Assembly: GCA_016291595.1 (NCBI GenBank)
Contig: JAEEXN010000018.1
Coordinates: 1 to 40,560 of the forward strand
DNA length: 40,560 nucleotides
Reading direction: 5' to 3'
Source: Prevotella sp.
GTDB taxonomy: Bacteria > Bacteroidota > Bacteroidia > Bacteroidales > Bacteroidaceae
A program made the translations under genes and the position numbers. This document shows positions 8,303-15,765 of this stretch, piece after piece. Position 1 is the stretch's first letter, and every line of letters begins with the position of its first letter. Below the pieces are notes generated by a model. It did no database searches and was not told the origin of the DNA. It saw only the letters and a program-made list of their open reading frames with translations.

Positions 8303-9070
8303 TTATTGGTATGCCATTCTCCGTCTGAACTCTGCGCAGGTGATAGCTGTCGCTATGGCCACGTTCAGACTCTCTGCTGTCGACTCTTTAGCTGAATAGT
8401 TAGGAATAAATAGCTTGTGATTCACCTTTTCCCTGACCTCCATACTAATACCGTTACCCTCGTTACCCATGATGATAACGCCTTTACTATCTAGTGGTTC
8501 TTCGTATATATTCTTCCCATCCAGAAGTGTTCCGTAAACAGTTACTTGCTGAGATAAATCTGACAGCCATTCATATAGATTAGTTTCGTAAATGTGAACA
8601 CGAGCCAGACTGCCCATAGTTGCCTGTACAACCTTCGGGCTAAATGCGTCGGCAGTTCCAGTGTTGCACACGATATTGTCAATCCCGAACCAGTCGGCAA
8701 TGCGTATAATTGTACCTAAGTTACCTGGATCTTGTATGTTGTCGAGGGCGAGCACTAATTCTGTCTCCGCAACTTCGGCAGACAAAATATTTTTTCTGTT
8801 TGGTATCTCGAAAACGGCAGTTACCTGTTGGGGATGTTGCAGAAAACTCACTTTCCGAAGCTCATCTCCACTTGTTACATAAACCTGAGCGTCACCAACG
8901 TCTCGCCCCTTAGCAAGCCATTCTTCTGTCGTCACTATTATCTTGGCACTAAATGCTGTTAACAGGTCGTCCACAACTTTCGGTCCCTCTGCAACGAACG
9001 CTCGCTCACGAGAACGGTATTTTTTTAACTCCAGGCTCTTAATATATTTTACGAGATTCTTACTGACCAT
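8303..9070 (-). CDS. SpoU/TrmH family RNA 2'-O-methyltransferase
   Basis: A 255 aa protein with an N-terminal substrate-binding domain (RSRERAFVAEGPKVVDDLL) and the SPOUT knot. The three family motifs are clear: NIQDPGNLGTIIR (111-123), GVIIMGNEGNGIS (about 195-207) and a final IPNYSAKESTAESLNVAIA block that forms the S-adenosylmethionine knot. It methylates a ribose in tRNA or rRNA; which one is not evident, with RlmB-like or TsnR-like use both possible. It is divergent from tamL, with two back-to-back promoter boxes between them. Confidence 0.88.
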   Translation of the reverse strand: MVSKNLVKYIKSLELKKYRSRERAFVAEGPKVVDDLLTAFSAKIIVTTEEWLAKGRDVGDAQVYVTSGDELRKVSFLQHPQQVTAVFEIPNRKNILSAEVAETELVLALDNIQDPGNLGTIIRIADWFGIDNIVCNTGTADAFSPKVVQATMGSLARVHIYETNLYEWLSDLSQQVTVYGTLLDGKNIYEEPLDSKGVIIMGNEGNGISMEVREKVNHKLFIPNYSAKESTAESLNVAIATAITCAEFRRRMAYQ

Positions 9071-9085
9071 TTTTTAATGTTTTTG

Positions 9086-9125
9086 CAAAGATAGTTATTT
9101 TAACTGAAAATAATTATTATCTTTG
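9086..9125. promoter_or_regulatory. divergent -7 boxes between the methyltransferase and tamL
   Basis: Minus-strand TATCTTTG at 9093-9086 faces the methyltransferase gene and plus-strand TATCTTTG at 9118-9125 faces tamL. Both leaders would be short (about 15-20 bases). The 24 bases between the boxes must hold both upstream elements. Confidence 0.7.
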
Positions 9126-9145
9126 CAACATAATTCATTACTATA

Positions 9146-11287
9146 TTGAAAAAAGTTATTTGGATTATCCTCTTTTGGCAGTTGTGGCTGCTATGTGCTT
9201 GTTCTTCTGTAAAAATGGAGGAACAGGATGGCTATTTGCTTAAGGGAGTGGAGGTCAAGTCTGACTCGAGACTGGTGGATGGGAGCCAGTTTTTGCCTTA
9301 TGTAAGGCAGAAATCTGCATCACGTCTTTCAGCAGTACTGAAACTCAACCGTTACAAGGATATTATATACGACACGTTGTTGGCACACCAGACATGCAAT
9401 GACTTGCGGACAGCCTTGCAAAACATGGGTTACATGAATGCAAGCGTTAACGTAAGAGAAATTGTTAAGGGAAAACGGTTAAAAGCTGTGTATGAGCTTC
9501 ATCCGGGTGAGCCCTATTTTGTACGTCATTTGGCTTATGACATTCAAGATGAGAACATTGCTCAGGTTTTACAGACATATTTGCAAAGCAAGTCTAGTAT
9601 TGGTGATGGCATGAAGTTTTCGGTAAGCGAGTTAGAGACTGAGCGAAAGAAACTGACCACTCTGTTGCAAGATAGTGGCTTCTATCGGTTCAATAAAGAC
9701 TACATCCGCTTTTCAGCAGATACCGTGATGGGGTCTCGACTAATTGACTTAAAACTGCATCTGACAAAATACAGAAACAATGGTGACGCTGTTGAGGTGC
9801 CTCATCCTCGTTACTATATCAGGAGAATCAACTACCATAGCGGTGACAACGACTCCGTGATTCACTTAAGACGGAGGGTCTTGGAGGAGAACACATGGCT
9901 TGAGGAGGGCATGCCGTTTAGCGCTACGAACCTCCAAAAGACGTATAATAGTTTCGCTAAGATGCAGGCTGTGAGGTATACAAACATTCGGTTTGTTGAA
10001 CTCCCCGATACCACGCTGCTTGATTGCAACATTCAAATCAATAATAATAAACCTAGTACCATCAGTTTTCAACCTGAAGGAACAAATACGTCAGGCGATT
10101 TAGGTGCAGCAGCATCACTGATATATGAGAATAGAAACCTTTTCCGTGGCTCTGAAACATTTTCAATCCAGCTGCGTGGCGCATTTGAGGCTATTACGGG
10201 GCTAGAGGGATACCAGAATCAAGACTATATGGAATACAGTGTGGAGACAAAACTAGGATTTCCCCGTTTTGTGGCTCCATTCTTATCGAAGAGTTTTCGT
10301 CGCCGTTCTGGTGCCACTTCCGAGCTTTCGCTTACTTATGACATGCAAAACCGGCCAGAATTCCATCGTCGAGTATTCTCTACAGCCTGGCGTTACAAAT
10401 GGAGCGATGCAAGTCGCCGGTTGAGCTATAAGTTGGACATACCTGACCTTGATTATGTTTACATGCCGTGGATCTCATCGAAGTTCAAGAACGATTATTT
10501 GGATAGTGTGAGTAACCGTAATGCCATTCTTAGATATAACTACGAGGATTTGTTCATCATGAAGATTGGATTCGGATTAACATACAACGGCGGGCGTCAT
10601 GCGATGAGGGCAAATGTTGAAACCGCAGGCAACTTATTGACGGGTGTCTCTTCGTTGCTTGGTAGGGGAAAGAATGCCAGGAATCAATACACCTTATTTA
10701 ATATAGCTTTTGCCCAGTATATAAAAGCCGATTTCGACTATACTAATGTCATGAGTGTGGCGGACCGACAGTCTCTTGTTTTTCATGCAGGTTTCGGAAT
10801 AGCATATCCATATGGTAATAGTAACATCTTGCCATTTGAAAAACGGTATTTCTCTGGTGGTGCTAACTCTGTAAGAGGCTGGAGTGTTCGCTCGCTTGGG
10901 CCTGGTAGTTTTAAAGGCAATAAGGGAGCTATCGACTTCATCAATCAGACGGGTGACATGAAACTCGACTTGAACCTCGAGTATCGTACATATCTTTTTT
11001 GGAAATTCGATGGCGCACTTTTTGTTGATGCAGGTAATATTTGGACATTACGCAATTATGCCGATCAACCGGGTGGGCAGTTTAGATGGGATGAGTTTTA
11101 CAAGCAGATAGCTGTTGCTTACGGTCTTGGATTCCGTCTCAATTTTGGCTATTTCGCCCTACGCTTTGATATGGGTATGAAGGCTGTGAACCCTGCCTAT
11201 GATACGCAAAAAGAACACTGGGCCATCTTCCATCCCGACTTCAGTCGTGACTTCTCTTTTCATTTCGCGGTAGGCCTTCCATTCTAA
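9146..11287 (+). CDS. tamL: TamL-like lipoprotein of the BamA/TamA (Omp85) family
   Basis: An outer-membrane beta-barrel assembly or translocation protein. The start is TTG at 9146, about 20 bases after the promoter box; it yields a lipoprotein signal ending LLCAC with Cys19 as the lipidation site. POTRA-like repeats fill roughly residues 30-290 (PGEPYFVRHLAYDI, YYIRRINY). The barrel carries the Omp85 loop-6 motif as SVRGW (about 575-580) and ends in FAVGLPF with a terminal Phe, the usual barrel end signal. A lipidated TamA homologue is the Bacteroidetes TamL type. Length (713 aa) fits. The last 47 bases overlap the 3' end of the convergent small lipoprotein gene. Confidence 0.85.
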   Translation: MKKVIWIILFWQLWLLCACSSVKMEEQDGYLLKGVEVKSDSRLVDGSQFLPYVRQKSASRLSAVLKLNRYKDIIYDTLLAHQTCNDLRTALQNMGYMNASVNVREIVKGKRLKAVYELHPGEPYFVRHLAYDIQDENIAQVLQTYLQSKSSIGDGMKFSVSELETERKKLTTLLQDSGFYRFNKDYIRFSADTVMGSRLIDLKLHLTKYRNNGDAVEVPHPRYYIRRINYHSGDNDSVIHLRRRVLEENTWLEEGMPFSATNLQKTYNSFAKMQAVRYTNIRFVELPDTTLLDCNIQINNNKPSTISFQPEGTNTSGDLGAAASLIYENRNLFRGSETFSIQLRGAFEAITGLEGYQNQDYMEYSVETKLGFPRFVAPFLSKSFRRRSGATSELSLTYDMQNRPEFHRRVFSTAWRYKWSDASRRLSYKLDIPDLDYVYMPWISSKFKNDYLDSVSNRNAILRYNYEDLFIMKIGFGLTYNGGRHAMRANVETAGNLLTGVSSLLGRGKNARNQYTLFNIAFAQYIKADFDYTNVMSVADRQSLVFHAGFGIAYPYGNSNILPFEKRYFSGGANSVRGWSVRSLGPGSFKGNKGAIDFINQTGDMKLDLNLEYRTYLFWKFDGALFVDAGNIWTLRNYADQPGGQFRWDEFYKQIAVAYGLGFRLNFGYFALRFDMGMKAVNPAYDTQKEHWAIFHPDFSRDFSFHFAVGLPF

Positions 11288-11699
11288 CTTTCCATTTCCC
11301 TTCGTTACGGACAACTGTCAGATGGAAAGAACCTTCATCTACGAAACGACTACCCCCAGCAATATTGTTCATGTCGAGAAAATGATGAACTTTAATACAA
11401 GCTATAGCAACAGAGTCCCCAGAATTGAAAGTAATGTTTTCGGTTTCAATGGTTGCTGCTTGTTCTTGGTTACGGAGTATGTCGATGTCGGACTGAGTAA
11501 CATTTGAGGCTGCTAGTTCGAGCCATTTCTCAGAGTCGTTAGTAACAAAGGGTTTTGTTTGGAAAAACTGGTAGTTGAAATAGTGGATGGCAAAACTATC
11601 GACACACTCTGTGACCTTGTTCTCGTGGTTTGAAATACCTCTTGTGCACGAGAAAAAAATACATAATAGGACAGCAGGTATCGAAAAATTAATTTTCAT
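11241..11699 (-). CDS. small lipoprotein, function unknown
   Basis: A 152 aa protein beginning MKINFSIPAVLLC and carrying a lipobox that ends FFSC (Cys18), so it is exported and lipidated. The start at 11699 is preferred over an upstream in-frame codon at 11732 because a TACCTTTG promoter box lies between them (11727-11720), placing the longer start ahead of the transcript. The C-terminal strands FHLTVVRNEGKWKVRMEG resemble the closing sheet of NTF2-like or DUF4878-type lipoproteins, but this is only a resemblance. Its last 47 bases overlap tamL in antisense. Confidence 0.75.
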   Translation of the reverse strand: MKINFSIPAVLLCIFFSCTRGISNHENKVTECVDSFAIHYFNYQFFQTKPFVTNDSEKWLELAASNVTQSDIDILRNQEQAATIETENITFNSGDSVAIACIKVHHFLDMNNIAGGSRFVDEGSFHLTVVRNEGKWKVRMEGLPRNEKRSHD

Positions 11700-11719
11700 A
11701 TAAAAGATTAAATTTCTTG

Positions 11720-11768
11720 CAAAGGTAGACAAAATCTTTGGTTATCCGAGCAAAAAGCCTTACTTTTG
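11720..11768. promoter_or_regulatory. divergent -7 boxes for the small lipoprotein and the WalJ-type gene
   Basis: Minus-strand TACCTTTG at 11727-11720 and plus-strand TACTTTTG at 11761-11768. Both boxes exclude the longest possible starts of the two genes and set leaders of about 15 bases. Confidence 0.7.
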
Positions 11769-11787
11769 CATGAAAATAACTGAAAAA

Positions 11788-12591
11788 ATGCTGAAATTTA
11801 TATCCTTCGGCAGTGGAAGCAGCGGGAACTGCTATCTACTTTACACCGAAACGGATGCTCTTTTGATAGACACAGGAGTAGGAATAAGAACTCTCAAAAA
11901 ATACTTTCATGACTATGGACTGCAGTTGTCGGCGGTTAGGAATGTATTGGTTACGCATGATCATGCTGATCACGTGAAATGTGTTGGTAGTGTTAGTTCT
12001 GATTTCCATCTGCCAGTATATGCTACTCATACCGTTCATAAAGGAATCTTTGAGAACTATTGTGTTCGCAAAAAAATAGGAGCTGAATACACTAAATTCA
12101 TTGAAAAAGGCGAGACCTTTCAATTGGGCGATTTTAAAATAACTTCTTTCGGCATCCCCCACGACAGTAGTGACAATGTTGGCTATCGGATTATTTATCA
12201 GGATGTTGTCTTTTGCCTGATGACCGATGTTGGTCATGTTACTGATGAGATGAAGTCTTTTATCAATGAGGCAAATTATTTAGTCATCGAAGCAAACCAT
12301 GACGAGGAAATGCTTCTCCAGGGGCCATATCCACAATATTTGAAGAACCGTATTATGGGCTCGGAAGGTCATCTGAGCAATAAGGATTGCGCCAAGGCTC
12401 TAGCTGAGAATGCAACGCCTGCATTGCGCCATGTGTGGCTTTGTCACCTGAGTGAGGAGAACAATCATCCAGAACTTGCACGCAAGACAGTTGAGATGAT
12501 ACTTCAAAGTTATGGTATTATCCCGGGGAAGGACTTTATGCTAGATGTGCTGAAACGCAAGACTCCAACTGGGATTTTTGAGCTTAAATGA
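11788..12591 (+). CDS. metallo-beta-lactamase fold hydrolase, WalJ/YycJ type
   Basis: A 267 aa cytosolic hydrolase starting MLKFISFGSGSSGNCYLL, the typical opening of the YycJ/WalJ branch. The metal site motif THDHADH lies near residues 55-61, with further ligands in DVGH, EANHDEE and the C-terminal LCHLSEENNHPE. Relatives act as 5'-exonucleases or in DNA mismatch repair and cell-wall signalling; none of these roles can be read from the sequence. An in-frame ATG six codons earlier (11770) lies two bases after the TACTTTTG box, before the likely transcription start, so 11788 is chosen. Confidence 0.88.
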   Translation: MLKFISFGSGSSGNCYLLYTETDALLIDTGVGIRTLKKYFHDYGLQLSAVRNVLVTHDHADHVKCVGSVSSDFHLPVYATHTVHKGIFENYCVRKKIGAEYTKFIEKGETFQLGDFKITSFGIPHDSSDNVGYRIIYQDVVFCLMTDVGHVTDEMKSFINEANYLVIEANHDEEMLLQGPYPQYLKNRIMGSEGHLSNKDCAKALAENATPALRHVWLCHLSEENNHPELARKTVEMILQSYGIIPGKDFMLDVLKRKTPTGIFELK

Positions 12592-12642
12592 CTCTTTTAG
12601 ATAGTGTAAGCATATGTGCTTTTTCATTCTGTTCGTGTTGCT

Positions 12643-13734
12643 TTAATGATAGAATTTTGCATACCATTCAGCAAAAGCACGTAGTCCTTGACGAAGAGAT
12701 GTTGAAGGCTTGAAACCATAATCTTTCTCAAGTGCAGTAGTGTCAGCATAAGTAACAGGCACGTCCCCTGGTTGCATTGGAACGAGTAATTTATGTGACT
12801 CAAAGTCATAATCTTCTGGTAGTACCTTTGCTCGAATGAGTTCCTCTTGAAGTATTTCTACAAAGTTTAGCAGGTTTTCAGGATGATTGTTTCCGATATT
12901 ATACACATTATATGGAGGAAGGGGTAGGCCATCCTCACCATTTTTCTTTTCAGGCGCACCTTGCATAATTCTTACGACGCCCTCTACAATATCATCAACA
13001 TAGGTAAAGTCGCGTTTGCAATTACCAAAGTTGAATATTTGAATGGTCTCACCCCGTACTAATTTATTTGTAAAACCAAAATATGCCATGTCGGGGCGTC
13101 CCGCAGGACCATAAACAGTGAAGAAACGTAGTCCAGTAGATGGAATGTTATACAGTTTACTGTAAGCGTGTGCCATCAGCTCATTGCTTTTCTTGGTAGC
13201 AGCATAGAGGGAAACAGGATTGTCAACCTTATCATCAGTAGAATAGGGGACTTTCTTGTTCGATCCATAAACACTTGAAGAACTGGCATATACAAGGTGC
13301 TCAACACCGACCTTCCCATTATCATAAGAATGGCGGCAAGCCTCCAGAATATGATAGAATCCTATGATGTTTGATTGTATATATGCGTCTGGGTGAGTGA
13401 TGCTGTACCTTACACCAGCTTGTGCTGCTAAATTTACAACTATCTGAGGTCCATATTTATTGAAAATACTGTTAACAGTGTTTTGGTCTGCAATATCGCC
13501 CAAGATAAACTGAAATGTACTAGATGTTTGAGATTGCAAATTATGGGATTGTTGTTTCAGTTGTTCTATACGGTATTCTTTGAGCCGGACATCATAATAG
13601 TCGTTCATGTTATCTATTCCAATGATACTCGAGCCTGCAGTCTCAGCAAGCAGTCGCTTGACTAAATTTGAGCCAATGAATCCTGCAGCGCCAGTGATGA
13701 GGATAGTCTTATGGTTAATGTCTATTCTATTCAT
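12643..13734 (-). CDS. UDP-glucuronate 4-epimerase (CapI-like short-chain dehydrogenase)
   Basis: A 363 aa extended SDR enzyme. It shows the NAD-binding TGAAGFIGSN (about 14-23), the catalytic SSSSVYG plus YAATKKSNE (Y-x3-K) and the branch signature VYGPAGRPDMAYFGFTNK followed by RDFTYVDDIVEGV, which is typical of UDP-glucuronate 4-epimerases such as CapI and plant GAE. The reaction interconverts UDP-galacturonate and UDP-glucuronate. It is the last gene of a minus-strand cassette, 23 bases after the nucleotidyltransferase gene, which itself follows the kinase. In this setting it would turn UDP-galacturonate made by salvage into UDP-glucuronate, or the reverse, for capsule or glycan synthesis. 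A UDP-glucose 4-epimerase role is less likely given the GRPDMA block. Confidence 0.85.
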   Translation of the reverse strand: MNRIDINHKTILITGAAGFIGSNLVKRLLAETAGSSIIGIDNMNDYYDVRLKEYRIEQLKQQSHNLQSQTSSTFQFILGDIADQNTVNSIFNKYGPQIVVNLAAQAGVRYSITHPDAYIQSNIIGFYHILEACRHSYDNGKVGVEHLVYASSSSVYGSNKKVPYSTDDKVDNPVSLYAATKKSNELMAHAYSKLYNIPSTGLRFFTVYGPAGRPDMAYFGFTNKLVRGETIQIFNFGNCKRDFTYVDDIVEGVVRIMQGAPEKKNGEDGLPLPPYNVYNIGNNHPENLLNFVEILQEELIRAKVLPEDYDFESHKLLVPMQPGDVPVTYADTTALEKDYGFKPSTSLRQGLRAFAEWYAKFYH

Positions 13735-13757
13735 TTGATCTGTTCTTAATGCTTTTT

Positions 13758-14495
13758 CTATTTACCTATGAATCTCTCCTGTACCTCACGATAAGAGTCT
13801 AGCGACCCAATGTCGAAACGTGTTCCTGGCATTTTCCATGCATGGATTGTTGTCTTATTTACTAAATAATGAGCCAAATTTCCTGGTGCGTCAAATGCAC
13901 AACCGTGGTTTAGACTATCTAAAATCAGGGACAGCTCTTCGCGCCTATATATATAAAAAGGTGGGACTCCCCATGATGAAATAGGATCTTGTGGCTTCTC
14001 TTGCATCTCGAGAACACGCATGTTCTTGTCAATCGCAATGACTCCTGTCCGCTGTAGCCGTTTGAGTTCAGGTTCATGATAGCACATAATCACAGAAGAC
14101 TGTTTCTCATGGAAGAAATCAACAAAGCCTTGAAACGAGAAATCTAGGATGTTATCAGCAGCAAGTACCATCACGTCGTCATCAATTTCTTTCGTGTTAA
14201 TGGCAAGTAATAAATCACGAACGGCACCTAGGCGGTTCTCATTGTCTGTTGTACCGTCATCTATGATAGTAATAGGCTTACTGTAGTTTACTTGTCTTTT
14301 CCATTCTTCAAAAATATGGAAAAATTTATGATTGGTGACTACAATGTGGGCGTCGATGTCGCTGATTAAGTCTATATCGTCGAGCATACGCTCAAGGATG
14401 GACTTTTTACCGACCTTTAACAGTGGCTTTGGATAATTCTCGGTTAGAGGATAGAGGCGAGTAGCATACCCTGCTGCAATAATAATACTCTTCAT
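13758..14495 (-). CDS. sugar-1-phosphate nucleotidyltransferase
   Basis: A 245 aa single-domain nucleotidyltransferase. The nucleotide-binding loop reads IIAAGYATRLYPLT followed by YPKPLLKVG (a variant of GGxGTRLxPLT...KP), then DDGTTDNENRLGAVRDL, LAADNIL with the metal-binding Asp, QEKPQDP, and GTRFDIGSLDSY near the C terminus. Size and motifs resemble the small MurU-like transferases rather than the 290 aa RmlA or the long GalU. Between a uronokinase-like enzyme and a UDP-uronate epimerase, the likely job is UTP + uronate-1-phosphate to UDP-uronate; this is inference from context. Gaps of 28 and 23 bases to its neighbours support one operon. Confidence 0.8.
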   Translation of the reverse strand: MKSIIIAAGYATRLYPLTENYPKPLLKVGKKSILERMLDDIDLISDIDAHIVVTNHKFFHIFEEWKRQVNYSKPITIIDDGTTDNENRLGAVRDLLLAINTKEIDDDVMVLAADNILDFSFQGFVDFFHEKQSSVIMCYHEPELKRLQRTGVIAIDKNMRVLEMQEKPQDPISSWGVPPFYIYRREELSLILDSLNHGCAFDAPGNLAHYLVNKTTIHAWKMPGTRFDIGSLDSYREVQERFIGK

Positions 14496-14523
14496 AATTC
14501 TATTTTACAAGAAGTTCATACCT

Positions 14524-15711
14524 TTATAAGAAATCCACTCCATTGCATGGGCTACAGAAATACACTTCGAATGACTCTTTATACTGAGGATACTTTTTGA
14601 GGTATTCACTTGTAACATATTGTTTAATATACTCTTCTTTAGAAGGGTCAACAAGGGCGATGCATGCTCCTTTAAATCCCGCTCCGCTAAATCGGCCTCC
14701 ATAAATGCCGTCCGTGCGGCGCATAATCTCATATATCTCTATTAACTCAGGAGAGCCACATTCGTAATTATTCATTGAACTCTCACAACTCTCGAAAATG
14801 TATTCCCCGAATTTCTTGATATCTCCTTCTTTCCATGCTTTCACACCATCGACGACACGATCACATTCTGTATAAAAATGGCGTGCTCGCCGTGCAAAAC
14901 GTTCTGGCATTTTGTGCTCATGTTTAAGGAATACCTTTTCGTCTACATCACGCAGTCGGGTATCAGATAGCTCTCTCAACGGGATGTCCTCATAAGCTTC
15001 TATCATCCATGCTGCGGTCTTACACTCCGAAACACGTAGATTGTAGTCAGTACCTGTCAGTTTTCGTGTGACGCCCGAAAAGAAAATACCAAGTTTGAAT
15101 GGAAGTTGATGCTTTCCATCGCCAAAAGGCAGCAATTGATACTCTTCAGTAGAAGTGTCCAGATACAGCAGTTTGTCCGCTTCACAGAGAACAACGCATG
15201 CTTGATCCAGTATACCATTGTTGAGCCCAACATACTGTCGCTCAGCAATTGAAGCATACTTGATAATCTGTCGTTTGTCAAGTCCTAACTCGTTCACTTT
15301 GTCAATAGCCATAACAAAACCACAAAGCAACGCTGCTGATGACGACAAACCGCCTATGGGCATAGACCCCTTAACTATTCCCCGAACACCACGCTTCAGC
15401 TGATAGTCTTGTTGTAGAGCCCACACGGCACCACGCAAGTAGTCACCCCAGTTATGCTGACGTTCTTCATTGAAACGCTGAACATTAAAGGTCATTAGCC
15501 CTTCAAACGAAAGAGAGGCCATTTCTACTTTTCCTGTTTCCGTGGCGGAAAACAAAAACTCGATACCATTGTCGAATGCGAACCCCGTAACTAGTCCATG
15601 TTGGTGATCTACATGGGCACCAAGTGGACAAATACGATATGGAGAGAAAAGTTGGTAAAGAGCATCTCCTTTACCAAAAAAAGTTCGATATGCTTGAAAT
15701 AAATCTTTCAT
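14524..15711 (-). CDS. GHMP sugar kinase, probable galacturonokinase (galactokinase relative)
   Basis: A 395 aa GHMP kinase with the three family motifs: SPYRICPLGAHVDHQHG (23-39), GSMPIGGLSSSAALL (115-129) and RFSGAGFKGACIAL near residue 340. The catalytic Asp169 sits in NNGILDQ and Arg26 in motif 1, as in galactokinase. Galactokinases read GRVNLIGEHTDYN in motif 1, where the Glu of GEH holds the sugar C6 hydroxyl; here it is Ala32 (GAHVDHQ). As I recall it, the plant galacturonokinase has almost the same SPYRICPLGAHIDHQ motif, which suits a C6 carboxylate. The following nucleotidyltransferase and UDP-glucuronate 4-epimerase fit galacturonate as substrate. An ordinary galactokinase call is the default alternative. 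No promoter box was found in the 54 bases upstream, so it may be read through from the ATPase gene. Confidence 0.8.
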   Translation of the reverse strand: MKDLFQAYRTFFGKGDALYQLFSPYRICPLGAHVDHQHGLVTGFAFDNGIEFLFSATETGKVEMASLSFEGLMTFNVQRFNEERQHNWGDYLRGAVWALQQDYQLKRGVRGIVKGSMPIGGLSSSAALLCGFVMAIDKVNELGLDKRQIIKYASIAERQYVGLNNGILDQACVVLCEADKLLYLDTSTEEYQLLPFGDGKHQLPFKLGIFFSGVTRKLTGTDYNLRVSECKTAAWMIEAYEDIPLRELSDTRLRDVDEKVFLKHEHKMPERFARRARHFYTECDRVVDGVKAWKEGDIKKFGEYIFESCESSMNNYECGSPELIEIYEIMRRTDGIYGGRFSGAGFKGACIALVDPSKEEYIKQYVTSEYLKKYPQYKESFEVYFCSPCNGVDFL

Positions 15712-15765
15712 ATGCTAATGGGTTTTATGTAAATTAATAAATACAAGTTTCAACGAATATGGTTC

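Noticed and set aside
12608..12624. A short stem (AAGCA/TGCTT with TTT) between the WalJ-type gene and the epimerase gene as a terminator.
   Set aside because: Five mostly weak pairs and three T are not enough to claim a terminator.
14524..15711. Plain galactokinase annotation for the GHMP kinase.
   Set aside because: The sugar-binding motif lacks the Glu of GEHTDY and the neighbours handle uronates; kept only as the alternative.
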